A model generated the notes under the pieces. That model was given only the letters and a program-made list of their open reading frames with translations. It was not told where the DNA came from and made no database searches. The position numbers and the translations under genes are program-made. From Sclerodactyla briareus (Eukaryota; Echinodermata; Holothuroidea; Dendrochirotida; Sclerodactylidae): 64,000 nt of DNA. Location: contig JAODTK010005518.1 in NCBI GenBank assembly GCA_026419785.1, forward strand, positions 124,001-188,000, in the 5' to 3' direction. Shown here piece by piece: positions 1-10,834 of this stretch (positions within the stretch are counted from its first letter, which is position 1; the number at the start of each line of letters is the position of its first letter).

Positions 1-288
1 CAGGTCAAGGTTATCCAGGTCACTCAAGGAAGTCTTATGGCTTTCTGGTTCTAATTGGCAGGAATGACTCCTGGATGACCTTCAACCTCAGCTTCCTGAA
101 CACACTGGGCATCTTTTCACTTAGTGACGATTGTGACTGTCACTGAGCACTTTAAAGGAGTGATAATTTGATGTGTGGATGGACGGCAGCGCCAAGATTC
201 GCCTACACAGCGATATGGCTGCGTTGAAGTTAAGATGATATCTACGGGTCGAATTTAATACCTGCTTTCTTTATGTTTTTTTTTCCAG
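1..288. other. Non-coding flank or intron upstream of the receptor-like exon
   Basis: No coding or repeat structure is recognised here. It ends in a strong pyrimidine tract with an AG at 287-288, which looks like a 3' splice site feeding the exon that follows. On that reading this stretch is the end of a 5' intron. Confidence 0.4.
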
Positions 289-3082
289 ATCCTCGGGATA
301 CCCATCGGGCATGTTAGGGTGAGGCGCTTGTAAATGGATGAGAGCGACTATGCTGAAGTCGGCCCTCCCGACAAATCTGGAAAACGACTGAAACAAAAGG
401 ACGAAATAAAAAGACAGACACGCGTAAAAGAAGAAGGGGGACGATTAAGAAAGAAATCAGGACCACCGGCAGATACACGAAAATATAACGTGATCGGAAT
501 AAGCCGAGGGGTGCCGGAAATTGTCGAAGATGATCGGGAAAACGACACGAAAGGTAGGGGCGAGCAGAAACGGCGGAGGAAGGATACGAAGGGTGAAATC
601 CGAAAATCGAAAACGGAAGGGGAAAAGGGGACAGAAATTCGTGACGAGTAGAGATGGCCGGAAGCCAACGCCACAAAAGAAAAAATGGAACGTACCTAAA
701 TCGGACGGAGGAGGGGGAAAAACGTGGAACGGGACAGTAAGGGCCCAAGCAGGCCGGAGGTGTTGATGACAACTCACGTGAGTTGGAGAGAAGGACATCT
801 CGCGAGTTGCCAGCCTACGGATCATAAAAGTAACCGTTATAAGAGAGATCAAACGACCTCAAAACGAAAAACGAGCAAAGACAGGAACTCAAAGAAAAAG
901 AGGAAGTGGTGCAGAATAGGGTCAGGCCGAGGGGAGAAGAAAAGCTAAGAGGAAGTCAAAGGAAAATCTAATAAGAAAGGATTGCAGTTTTTCGATGATT
1001 TTCTCCGATGAGGCGCCGTATGCTGAAGTAAATGAGGAGATCGTAGAGGTTTAGAATTCGGAAGACAATACTTCATCGAATCACTAATCGTCCGCTACAA
1101 AGCTAGAATCCTCAAGGAATCTACGCACAGTTCCGGTGTCACGGCCGAAATACCCGGAAGTTCCCTGACGTTGCCGTCCGGAAAGAAAAGACAGGAGGTT
1201 GTGGAAAGCGTCCAGAGCCGAGATCTTCCTGTCGTTCCTAGTGATTCCCAAATAGGGAAGAGCGGACAAGGCCGTCTGAAAGCTACAGCCCAGAATTCCC
1301 GAGCAGGATGTTGCATATGCTACATTGTACGCCCGAAAGGAAGGCGAGCCCGTCGGGGAATCCAGATGCGTCCTCCATCCTCGAAGAACATGAAAAAAAC
1401 ATAATTTACAGGAATCTCAACGAAATCCCATCAGACGTACCTTACGCGCCACGGTGGTGCGATAGCTAAACGCAAGTCCGCAGGATGTGACCAATCAGCG
1501 AGTAGGAAACCGGCTGTGGGCGTGATCGAGAACACCAACGCCGGAACACCTGGAAAGATCGAACTCTTCCAGAAGGGTCCAACCGACTGAGGAGAATCGT
1601 GGTCATGATTCACTGTAATGCTTCCTTGCGCCGAAGAGTGAACGGCGTAAAGGGTCGCAACCTGTCACCCGAAAATTGACAGAACCAGCCCAGACCCCGA
1701 ATATCGATAATCCAAAACGAAAGGCGTGAGGATCCGGAATTTCCCACAAACTCCCGGAAATGAGTGTCCACCGCGTATGCCTCTGTGCCCCCGAGAAAGC
1801 CACGTCCAGTCTGGAGCGACTGCGTCTATGAGTCCAAACTTGTACCCGTCCTGAGTACAGCAGACCGTGCAGAGTCGACGGTTACTCACGACATCAGCGC
1901 ACAGTACGCTGTAGTGGAACCAAAAGTAAGCGTGCGCCACGGGGCGATATATCTAAAGGTGCGGAGTGAGCCGGCCTATCCAGGCCAAGAGCGTTCTTCC
2001 TCGAGAAGTATGTTCCAGAACCGAGTCCTCGAAGAACGCCGGCAGTAGTCTAGATGGGACGGAACTGGACGACCATAGCGCACAATACGCATTCGTGGCT
2101 CCAAAGAACCAATGTAAACAGAGGATGAAATATATCGAGGCTGCTCAAGTCGAACGGCCCAGGTAGGGCGAGTGGTTGTTTCACGAAGCGCTCAAGAACC
2201 AATTCTCCAAAAGATACCGATTCCCACGACGCGCCGTACGCTGTCGTTACGCCAAAAGCGACGTAAATCGATGGAATAGAATAGAATGGTGATTCGTCGA
2301 GGACGCACGCTGAAGCTCCAATAAGATCCCGGGATGCGTCAAAGATACCACGTGTAAACAGTCCCCTTACGTATGGTCAGAGCTGCAGGATCACCGAGGC
2401 ACCTTACGCCACCGTGCTGCCGATGAGGAACGTAAGCCAAAGCGGGCTGCTTCGGAAAGGGCGGTTACAAGGAAAAGCTCAGACAAACTCAAAGTTGATG
2501 ATGGTCTTGAAATGAGTCATCGCAGCGCAGGAAAGACGAGTAGACCCAATGTGCGACTCGCCCGATGATCTCGATCGGCGAGTGGTACCGGAGGCAGAGA
2601 TTCGACACCTCCTCTGAGCCCGGTCCTTTTCCCGGGGGCCGAGTTTCTCGAGTAGGGAGAACAGGCGAGTCGCCGCTCCTCATCGTCTGGGGTTAGTGAC
2701 GTCACGGAGGACCAGGAGGAACTCCTCTATCTACCTCCGATCCCAGTAGTAAGAAGACAGCAGCTACCGATTCTTTTCAAGGAGGAGTTGCAGGCCGAGG
2801 GCTCTCAACCGTCGACGATGTTCCCCCTGACCTCGACCAGAAATACGGGCGCCGCCGAAAAGGAGACTGGCTAGGCAACGGTAACCTTGCCTTCCACCCA
2901 GAAACAGAATCTATCAATGAAGACACGGTTATCAGCAACTTCGCAGCGACGAGGGTTACAAGGAGTTGGTCACCAAAGGTCACTAGAAATGCCTAGAAAG
3001 AGGCCAGAATCGCTTATCCGTATATGTGTATTCTGCTGCCTGGTCATTTTTGTGACTATAGTCGTCGTTGCCTTCGATAGCG
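289..3082 (+). CDS. Large exon of candidate type II membrane protein with repeated tyrosine motifs (frame broken)
   Basis: Seen: an acceptor-like pyrimidine tract ends at 288, the first ATG (334) follows an in-frame stop, and the exon can end at 3082 before gtatgt. Within it the motif A-x-Y-A-x-V, often followed by x-P-K, recurs with the tyrosine codon at 349, 1019, 1316, 1443 (one-base slip inside), 1776, 1905, 2086, 2237 and 2405. Examples are SAQYAVVEPK, SAQYAFVAPK, DAPYAVVTPK and EAPYATVLP. The stretch between 334 and about 950 is very rich in Lys, Arg and Glu. Near the end, at about 3010-3070, basic MPRKRPES precedes a hydrophobic run ICVFCCLVIFVTIVVVAF, typical of a single membrane helix. 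The copies lie in different frames and no frame is open throughout, so this is either a pseudogene or carries assembly indels. Inference: an N-terminal cytoplasmic tail with many ITIM-like tyrosine sites, then a signal-anchor helix, with an ectodomain encoded further right. The helical anchor without a signal peptide argues for type II topology. Confidence 0.55.
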
Positions 3083-3297
3083 GTATGTAGTCTCAAACTT
3101 TAGTTTTAGCGAATAGGGTGTGGAATATTTCAGTGCACGTATACTCGGATTTTCAGTGTATGAGCAGGCAGGTAGTAAGCAATTTGACTACGATTGACTG
3201 CGTTATATAGTTATTGGGTTCTCGGCGAAACATGTTAATAATAACATACGGGTCCCGAGACGACGATAATCGACCTAAAGTCGGTTACTTCTTGCAG
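3083..3297 (+). other. Short phase-1 intron of the receptor-like gene
   Basis: It starts gtatgt and ends ttcttgcag. The upstream exon leaves one base of a codon and the downstream exon supplies two, restoring GAG (Glu). The 215-nt length is ordinary for an animal intron. The phase match supports the two flanking exons being one gene. Confidence 0.5.
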
Positions 3298-3433
3298 AGA
3301 TGTTAGAACCAGTCCGGAAACAAGCGAGTAAAACGCTGGAAGAGACGGAGAACCCCATGCAAGTTTTGAACGACAGGCCAAGCGGCCAAGGAATTATATC
3401 ATGCATCGCCACGCGCGCATGCCATTGCTGGCA
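3298..3433 (+). CDS. Second exon of the receptor-like gene, start of ectodomain stalk
   Basis: Directly after the membrane-helix exon, reading in phase from the split codon, the frame gives MLEPVRKQASKTLEE and continues open through ENPMQVLND. The charged, heptad-like start would suit a short stalk or coiled coil outside the membrane. The frame stays open to a stop at 3483-3485. I place the end before a weak gtatgc at 3434 only as a suggestion, since no strong donor is visible. No ligand-binding domain (C-type lectin, fibrinogen-like, scavenger) is seen in the following sequence, so any such domain would lie in later exons I could not identify or outside the window. Confidence 0.4.
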
Positions 3434-4950
3434 CGTATGCCACCCTGTATGGAGAGTGGTTCCATTCAGTCGTTTCCCAATTTAGCCAATAGTCACCCAC
3501 CCCCAATCCTGGACAAAACGTGGAACACTCATGGATATATTGTGGCATAGGAATATTCAGGCTTCATGCTGCTACAACACTCGTATATTTCCCCTGGCCC
3601 CATATACAACATATAATGGGTTTGAAACTTACAGTCCTGCTCATGGCTTGTAGGTGAGGAAGCTAAATTTTCCGATGGGAGTGGGGTGGGGGGGGGTGGG
3701 GAATGCAACCCAACACCATTATCAGGTATAGGTGTTCCAAAGAGTTTTTGGTCCAAGCATATAGGTCTGTAGTTAGTGGGTGGGCATACTAGTAGTGCCC
3801 AATTCGTTGTATCGCATATAGCCGTATATAGTCAAGATTATTGGACTGTGGTTATCGAGTGAGCGGGAGAATATAGGTTCGATACTGTCGTATGTAAGAT
3901 AATTCCAAGTGCATTGATTTTCAGCAGGTGTAATTGTGCCCGGATAGTCTGGAGAGACATAGAGGGACATATGAATTATGAATCATTTGTACGGCAGTGG
4001 GGAACCATATATAGGCCTATTGTAGTTACAGATAGTTTGACATTTCGGCAGAAACATTTTGCGAACCGGAAACTAACTCTCCAACCACGTGGACAACTTC
4101 GAAAACAATTACAACTTTACAGCCATTTCATGTCTCGATACATAAGTGGCGTCATCGCGTTTACTCTCAACGAAAGTGTACGTTCTTATTACCAGAGCGG
4201 AGCGCTGCTATACCAGGTGACCGCGCAAGGCGCTGAAACTCGCTACCTACACACCGGAGAGAGTTTCCCATCGAAAATAGCTTTTACCTACTTTTTCCCC
4301 GAAATTTCATCTCCAATTTTCCTTCTATTATGTTGGTTCCTTTTGAATCGCAAATCGCGGAATTGTAGGCAAGACTGACCAAAGAGAGGTACCGGTGGGT
4401 GGCAAAATGGACACACTGCAACCCGATGTACCCATTTACTTTCGAACTCTTTGCAGTTTGAAGTCAGATCTAATCACGCAGTTAAAAACCTGTTTACATT
4501 GAATCACAGATACCTGGTTACCTGGAGATAATACTCCGTCAGAGAATTCTCAAGTTTTAGTGGATTCTGTCGACTATAATCTACCGAAGTCGGGGAGTAA
4601 TGGCTTTTCACGTCGAGAAGGAAGCCGATACCTGTCCTGTAGAAATTGGTAGAGAAGTCTTAGATTACATTGATTCTGCGATCGAGTAACAGTCATTATG
4701 TACATTTCATTTTAGTTTCTAGGGGGTTTTTCCGATAAAAATCGTCATACTATTGAGGATATCGTGACACATCTAACATGTACCCAACAAACACACAATG
4801 TTTTACAATGCATGTGGAAATATTTCGTCTTTTAGTTTTGCGTAACGTTAATCGGGGAGTTGTAAGAAATACTCAGGGAGGTTTTTATCTGCATTTCGAA
4901 CATAGCCGTCCTAGCGAAGGATATTTGTTCACCGTCGACTGAGCATTGGC
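3434..4950. other. No recognisable gene
   Basis: Single-copy looking sequence with a G-run near 3687-3700. A 154-codon open frame at 3914-4378 has no recognisable domain or splice context and is treated as chance. Nothing else is seen. Confidence 0.5.
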
Positions 4951-5241
4951 GGCCTCGGCGCCACAATATCAGGGGCCTGCAAGTCCAGTGATCCAGAGGG
5001 CGGCCTAGGGCTCCACAATATCAGGGGCCTGCAAGCTCAGTGACCCAGAGAGCGGCCTAGGGCTCCACAATATCAGGGGCCTGCAAGCTCAGTGACCCAG
5101 AGAGCGGCCTAGGGCTCCACAATATCAGGGGCCTGCAAGCTCAGTGATCCAGAGGGCGGCCTAGGGCTCCACAATATCAGGGGCCTGCAAGCTCAGTGAT
5201 CCGGAGGGCGGCCTAGGGCTTCCACAATATCATGGGGCCCT

Positions 5242-5284
<43 letters not shown>

Positions 5285-5413
5285 ACCAAAGCTCAGTGAC
5301 TCAGAGTGGCGGCCTAGGGGCTCCACCTGATCAGGGGCCTGCAAGCTCAGTGATCCAGAGGGCGGCCTAGGCTCCACAATATCAGGGGCCTGCAAGCTCA
5401 GTGACCCAGAGGC
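4951..5413. repeat. 52-bp minisatellite interrupted by a 42-base poly-C tract
   Basis: Eight units begin with ggcct near 4951, 5002, 5054, 5106, 5158, 5210, 5311 and 5363. The regular spacing is 51-52 bp, with the core CACAATATCAGGGGCCTGCA. Unit six is broken by an uninterrupted run of 42 C (5243-5284), after which the array resumes with lower identity. Confidence 0.95.
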
Positions 5414-5661
5414 AGCGTTGGACTGGTGTATTTTCTCTCGGCGTTATCTGCCTACATTCTCTTCTATGAATATGACCTTCGTAGTTTTATCTACTACCCC
5501 CCGTCCCCTTTGATGAGAGAATACTTTGAATAAATTCCACTTCCTTTTCCTCTACAGAGCTCTGCGGAGAATTCAGGAAACTCTATAGTTTTTACATATT
5601 CCTCTACTTTTATGGTCAATGTTCTTCTGAGCTTGGGGATGCTGTTCCTCCTTTACTCTAG

Positions 5662-5850
5662 GTTACTCGCCATACTCGCTCTTCTTCTTCCAGCCACCCG
5701 TTTCGGTTGCATCTCCCACGTCATCGCACCGAAACCTATGCTCGCTCCTTTTTTCCTCGCACTTTGCGTGCCTGGAATAGGTATTTCCACCTGCTTTGTG
5801 ATCTCCAGCGGTTCAAGAGTAGAATCAACAAGCTGGGGGATCTCTCTTCT
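5662..5850 (+). mobile_element. 3'-terminal fragment of a non-LTR retrotransposon (LINE) ORF2
   Basis: One frame reads VTRHTRSSSS, then RTETYARSFFPRTLRAWNR, then LQRFKSRINK. The order R-S-F-F-P-R-T-x-R-x-W-N followed by a short F-K-x-x-(I/L) is the well-known C-terminal signature of many animal LINE reverse transcriptases. The rest of the polymerase is absent, consistent with 5' truncation. It is followed by low-complexity T-rich and A-rich sequence at 5850-5955. The family cannot be assigned from so short a tail. Confidence 0.7.
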
Positions 5851-5954
5851 TTCTTTTTGTTTATTGTCTATGGGTTCCTCGTTTGTTTAGGCAATTATGG
5901 GTTCGCCCTTCCCTCTTGTCACTCCTTTTGAAAAGAAAAGGAAAAAAAAAACTA

Positions 5955-7855
5955 TTATTCTCCACCAACCGAGTTCGGGGAGTTAGCCAAGAACAGAAAA
6001 TATGAAAAAAACTTGGAAAAATGATAATCAGAGACTTTTTCTAGGCACTTTCCGGGCTGGTAGCAGCTCGCGAAGAAGCGACGCCGACGTTGGGGCATGG
6101 TGTCATGATCAAAACCGTTCCACTTCAATTCGATATTAATTACAGTACATCGTCATAATGATTTGTCAATTTAAAACTGGTTCCGATATACCGTAAGACC
6201 ATATTCTCTTTCAGAGATGCATGTACGTTTGCTGTTCAATTGGTAAAACAGTGGTGTGTTGACCGCGCTTCGGAATGCGCACTATTTTTCATTATTTTTT
6301 CCCATTTTGTATTAACATTATTATCAAACCACTTATAACAATGTACGCCGAATGAGTCGAAAAGAAATAATATATCAAATATTTGCCAAATTTATCGTAT
6401 TGCACTAAGGAGTTTAACATGTGATATCGGAGTTAACTGTGATATTGATTATTGTAGATAGTTACATGAAATATATAGGCTGACTATATGTAACGTTTGT
6501 CCTTCTGTCATCGTAGGAATATATGTAACCCCATTCCCTGATCCCCTGCGGCCGAGAACTACTAGAACCAGCCCACTCCTATGCGTTCACCACTCCTTTA
6601 AAGAGATTCCCAAGCAGGTATCATCTTTATAAACCAGTGTGTGTTAACGTGTTGTCAAGGTGGAGGGGGGGGGGTCTGGAGGGGGGGTCTGCTCATATTG
6701 TCGCTCTGTTAACTGGCTGGAGCGCCCACGAGCAGAATGGAACGGCTGCTACTTACACGCTTGTCTCGTTTATCGTTATCGAGACTGAATCAGCCCAGTC
6801 TGATTTTTTTTCCTGTGTATCCTTGGCCAATGCCCCACCCCACCAAGGCGGTTATTGGTGAGGTTGTCGGAGAGCGTACCGGTTCCAATGACCGGGATGA
6901 TATCTGTGTAGCGCCTTTGAGAGTGTTTAACTGTTTAATGACATTGAAAGGCGCTATTATAAGCAAGCGATAATATCATCATCTTTCTCACTGAGAAATA
7001 TTCGGGGATACTCAACTCATCGCCAGTGTTTCTCCACGACCACGCGGCTTTCAGATGAACTGGAATTGGTTTCTCAAACTGGTAAGATACAATCAGATCA
7101 CTATATTGTTCTATCCCAGTTTCATTGTATAGTAGACACGACGTTTAATGAAAGGCCTTTTATATCCAACTAACTCCGGTAGGGGCCTATGTCGAGTGGG
7201 AGCCTTCTTACAATTGCTACTATTTGATAGAAAGGTTAGACCTTTGGACAGAGCGTGAGTCCTGTTGCAAAATAGGTCAACAGACAACAGGTTTATGCTT
7301 ACTGCAAATAAAACTGTTGCTGAGCTCTAGCGTGTAGTTAATATATGTATACACAACCTGGAGGGAAAATATTACGGTAAGTAGGAAATATCTCGACTGT
7401 AGTCCATTGTGCCGAAAACAGGTAACCTTGTATTGGTGTTAAAAGAGGCTGCTCGAAAGAATTCTGAATTGAATGCAGTCCGCCGGGCTGGTTCGTACCT
7501 CTTTCACGTGAGCAATACGTGTACGCTCGAGGTTATTTAACCAATCCATACCCGGACAATATGTAGGAAGCACACCACCATTAGGCCGTGCTGATTCTTG
7601 GAGATTTGGTACACCATCCGAAACTCTGCCCCAAACCCTTTTTCAAACCCATTTTTCCTGTGACATACTAATCTTTCTCCGATGAAAATCTCATTATTGG
7701 ACACCCACCGATCTCTGATGACTTTGGTTATGTCTGCATGTAAAATGACATCCTTTAGAGTACAGGTTTGGCGAGATCCCGAATAGTTTTGGTCAATTAT
7801 GGCAAAAATCTGTAGGTATCATGATAGAGTAGCCTAAATTTTCAACTCCGAAATG
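5955..7855. other. No recognisable gene
   Basis: AT-rich sequence with G-runs at about 6665-6690. Open frames are short and carry no recognised domain. A gtaagt at about 7379 has no convincing open frame before it. Confidence 0.5.
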
Positions 7856-7859
7856 GTGC

Positions 7860-8600
7860 GGCCAGTGCTCCTCGCGATGTTTTACTTGGCGTAATACTGC
7901 TTCAAATCGCACAAATGTACCAAAAAAAAACGAATGTACAATAAAATTATAATAAAAATTATGCGTTAGATGCTCAAGATCGTCAGACAAAATGACAGTT
8001 TCAAATAATGGCCTGTTGTGCCCCTGTAATAACCTTTGACCTTGGTCTTCATATGGACACATACTGTCTTACAGTCAATAACCTTGTTATTAAGTTTTGG
8101 TCACATTCATCACAGAATGACTAATTTGGAGAGAAAAGGCAATTTCATACAGCGGCCTATTGTGCCTCTATAATGACCTTCGAACTTGACCTTCACATGG
8201 TCAAAGATGTCCCAAAGGTCAATGAACATTGGATCCAAGTTTGGTCACATCCATGAAAGAATGACTGCTTCTTTTCGACAGATGTTTCTCAACCAGTACT
8301 AGTATATGACGTTTCATCCAAAATCAAGCGAACTTGAAAGAACACCTACAAAGGAACATTATGAAAAAGTTTCAATTTTTTAAATGTACTTAGCATGGGA
8401 AGATACGTTTGCAATTTTACACATACTGGCCTCTATTGCCCCTTTACTGACCTCTGACCTTCACAAGGCAATAGACATTGTGTCTAAGTTTGATCAACAG
8501 CCATCAAGAACGACTGTTTGGTGGGGGGCCAAAAAGGCACTTGCTGACACACTGGATGGATGGACGACGGAGGACGGACGGACAGATAGATAGGATGACA
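7860..8600. repeat. Degenerate tandem repeat of the TGACCTTTGACC class
   Basis: Related units begin near 8011, 8151 and 8427 with ggcctnttgtgccnctnta, followed by a tgacc-ttgacctt stretch and a tail like ccaagtttggtcacatccatgaaagaatgact. The last unit runs into a ggatggatggacgacggaggacggacgg tail (8557-8584). Related units lie near 22.86 and 23.93 kb. It is non-coding. Confidence 0.75.
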
Positions 8601-9450
8601 TGCAGCTCAACCGGCATAGTTAGTGATGCCTCGACTAATCATGACTTTATTAGGCTAAGTATGTCGACTTGATATGTTACAGATCTACACACATAGACAT
8701 CGGACCGGACCTCAAAACCCATTAGAGTTGGTTCACTCAATACGGGGGAGCCCACACATCAAGTATGAGAATGACGCCTCCGGGTGGGGCGGCCCCAGTA
8801 CCCAGTCTAAAAGCTGAGATTGGGTCCAAATATCTAATATTCACCAGCTCCATAGGAACCACCAGTAAACCAATAACACCGACCGATAATCATGGTAAGC
8901 AGCCAACCCAATCATAGGAAAGGCATTCTGTCTTCCATCATAATGGTCGATTATTCCCCTGTCTTCCTTTCAACTATTCTTTTCCTTCGAATTTTCTATT
9001 CTAACGTTATCATCAATGGGTATCAATGCAGGTGATGATTACCTGAGCCGAGCGCCACATGGGTTGGGCGCGCCACATACATAGCACGAAAAGACACTTC
9101 CCACTTTCCGTGCCTTAGGAAGTCCAGCCACATTCCCTAAAAATTTACCAAAACTTACTTCCGGAAATATTTCTCAATACCAGTTCATGGTTGCTGGCTA
9201 CATTTCATCCCTTCTTTTATAATAACCTCACAATCATCATCGATATGCTTCTGGCTAAATTGACTACTTTTACAACTTCTCGTTCAAGCATCTTCATAGT
9301 GTTTTACCAGGGGTTACCCAATGATTGGGGTTCAGATGAGCCAGAAAAATGTTGAAATCAATTATTGTGCCACTGACTTAATGTCGAGATCTATCTAAGC
9401 TGCGCGACATTATTGATTGCCGCGCTCGATTTAAGAAACGTGTCCTCCTT
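8600..9450. other. No recognisable gene
   Basis: No coding signature, tandem repeat or RNA gene was seen. Confidence 0.5.
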
Positions 9451-9451
9451 T

Positions 9452-10330
9452 GTCAAATGGGGACCTCCAGATGGTTATTTATCACTAAAAATAATAAAAA
9501 TAAACTTAAATTTGGATGAAAAAAAAAAAAAAAAAAGGAATTTCAATTTAGCCAACAGTATAATGATACGATATATCCCGAGAGAGCAGAGCGGCACGGG
9601 AGCCCCGATGGACCATTCATTTCGTAAATGAAAAATAAATTTCGAAAAATAAATGAATTTATTAGCCACCGTATGTTCGAGCGGCTCATACTGCCCAATC
9701 GAAGCGGCACATGTTGTGGCAACGAGCGAATTTTTCGAAATTAGGTCTTCTCAAATGCCAAATGGTGATCTCCAGATAGCTATTTTCATGTGGTAATTCA
9801 AAAATAAAATTGAAGCATTAGTATGAATTTCACCTTATAGCCACTCTATGTTCTTGCAATTCGCAGGCTATTCAAGCGAAGCGGCAGCATTGGTTGCCGC
9901 GCAGCGTAGCATTTTCATTTTAAGTTAATCATCAATAAATGCCAAATGGTGATTTCCAGATGGCCATTTCCAATAAATAAATTAAGAGTTAACTCTACAA
10001 ATTAGAATGAATTTCACCTTAGCCTCTTTATGTTCATGCGAATTTGGGCCTATAATCGCGAAGCGGCATAATTGTTTCCCGCGCAGCGTAGCAAATCTAT
10101 CAAAGTAAGGTCTTTACAGATGCCAAATGGTGAGCGCCAGAATAGCAATGTTTATCAGAAAAAAAAAAAAAAACTTCACGAAGGAAAGTGATTTCACCTT
10201 AGCCGTGCTAGGCAAAGACTTCTAAATTGGGTGTTCTCAGACGTCAAATGGTGAGGGCCAGATGGTCATTTCTTATATTCATAAATTAACTCCACATATT
10301 AAAAAGAATATCACTTTAGCAGTTCATGCG
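9452..10330. repeat. Tandem repeat of about 182 bp, five partial copies
   Basis: The anchor gccaaatggtga...ccagatggccatttc occurs at 9452, 9757, 9941, 10122 and 10243. Two successive intervals are 184 and 181 bp. The first interval (305) and the last (121) are irregular, so units are inserted into or truncated. Units also share a cgaagcggca...gcgcagcgtag block and A-runs (for example 9520-9537 and 10160-10173). Confidence 0.85.
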
Positions 10331-10410
10331 ATTTTAGATAGGTGTGTGGGGAAGTGGTAAAACCATGATTTGCCAAGCAGCGTAACACAAAATTGGGAAA
10401 GAGGGATATT

Positions 10411-10470
10411 TGTGGGCATGGGCGTCGATCCGTTTTGAAAAGTGTGGGGGGGGGGACACATCGAATGCAA
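10411..10470. repeat. Copy of a G-tract repeat (inverted relative to 13.9 kb)
   Basis: gggcatgggcgtcgatccg followed by ttttgaaaagtgtggggggg is the opposite-strand match of ggatcgacgcccatg and its C-run at 13.88-13.91 kb. It is a dispersed repeat with a G-homopolymer, not coding. Confidence 0.7.
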
Positions 10471-10834
10471 ATGACCATCTAAGGGAAACCCCGCCACCAT
10501 TGGTTGCGCGAAGCGTACCACGAAAAATTAGCTTTATACCCTCAGTCGCCGTAAACGGCAACTTGACAGCCTCGATACCACCCATCCAAATGTGTGATTT
10601 GAGTAAGAGACAGACAAAAAAAGTTGTCATTGTGACATACTAAGATGATTTACCGCATATAACAAATGGATTTTTCATGACTTTCTCTACTCTGCTTCAT
10701 TTGCGTGGGATCCAGGGGTCTGCCCAACGGTCCCTGGTGGGATCGAAGGGAAAAGCCATAGGCGTACGGGACCATTCCAATTGGGGAGCAGAAATATTTG
10801 GCCGATTGTACAACGTTCATTCATCGAAGAATAC
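10471..10834. other. No recognisable gene
   Basis: Contains tggttgcgcgaagcgtacc, a fragment resembling the 182-bp repeat to the left. Otherwise nothing was seen. Confidence 0.45.

Noticed and set aside
3914-4378. 154-codon plus-strand open frame
   Set aside because: No recognisable domain, no splice signals at its borders, and composition like translated AT-rich non-coding DNA.
5612-5890. Hydrophobic 92-codon frame as a membrane protein
   Set aside because: It is the wrong frame of the LINE 3' tail, whose R-S-F-F-P-R-T...W-N signature is in the overlapping frame.
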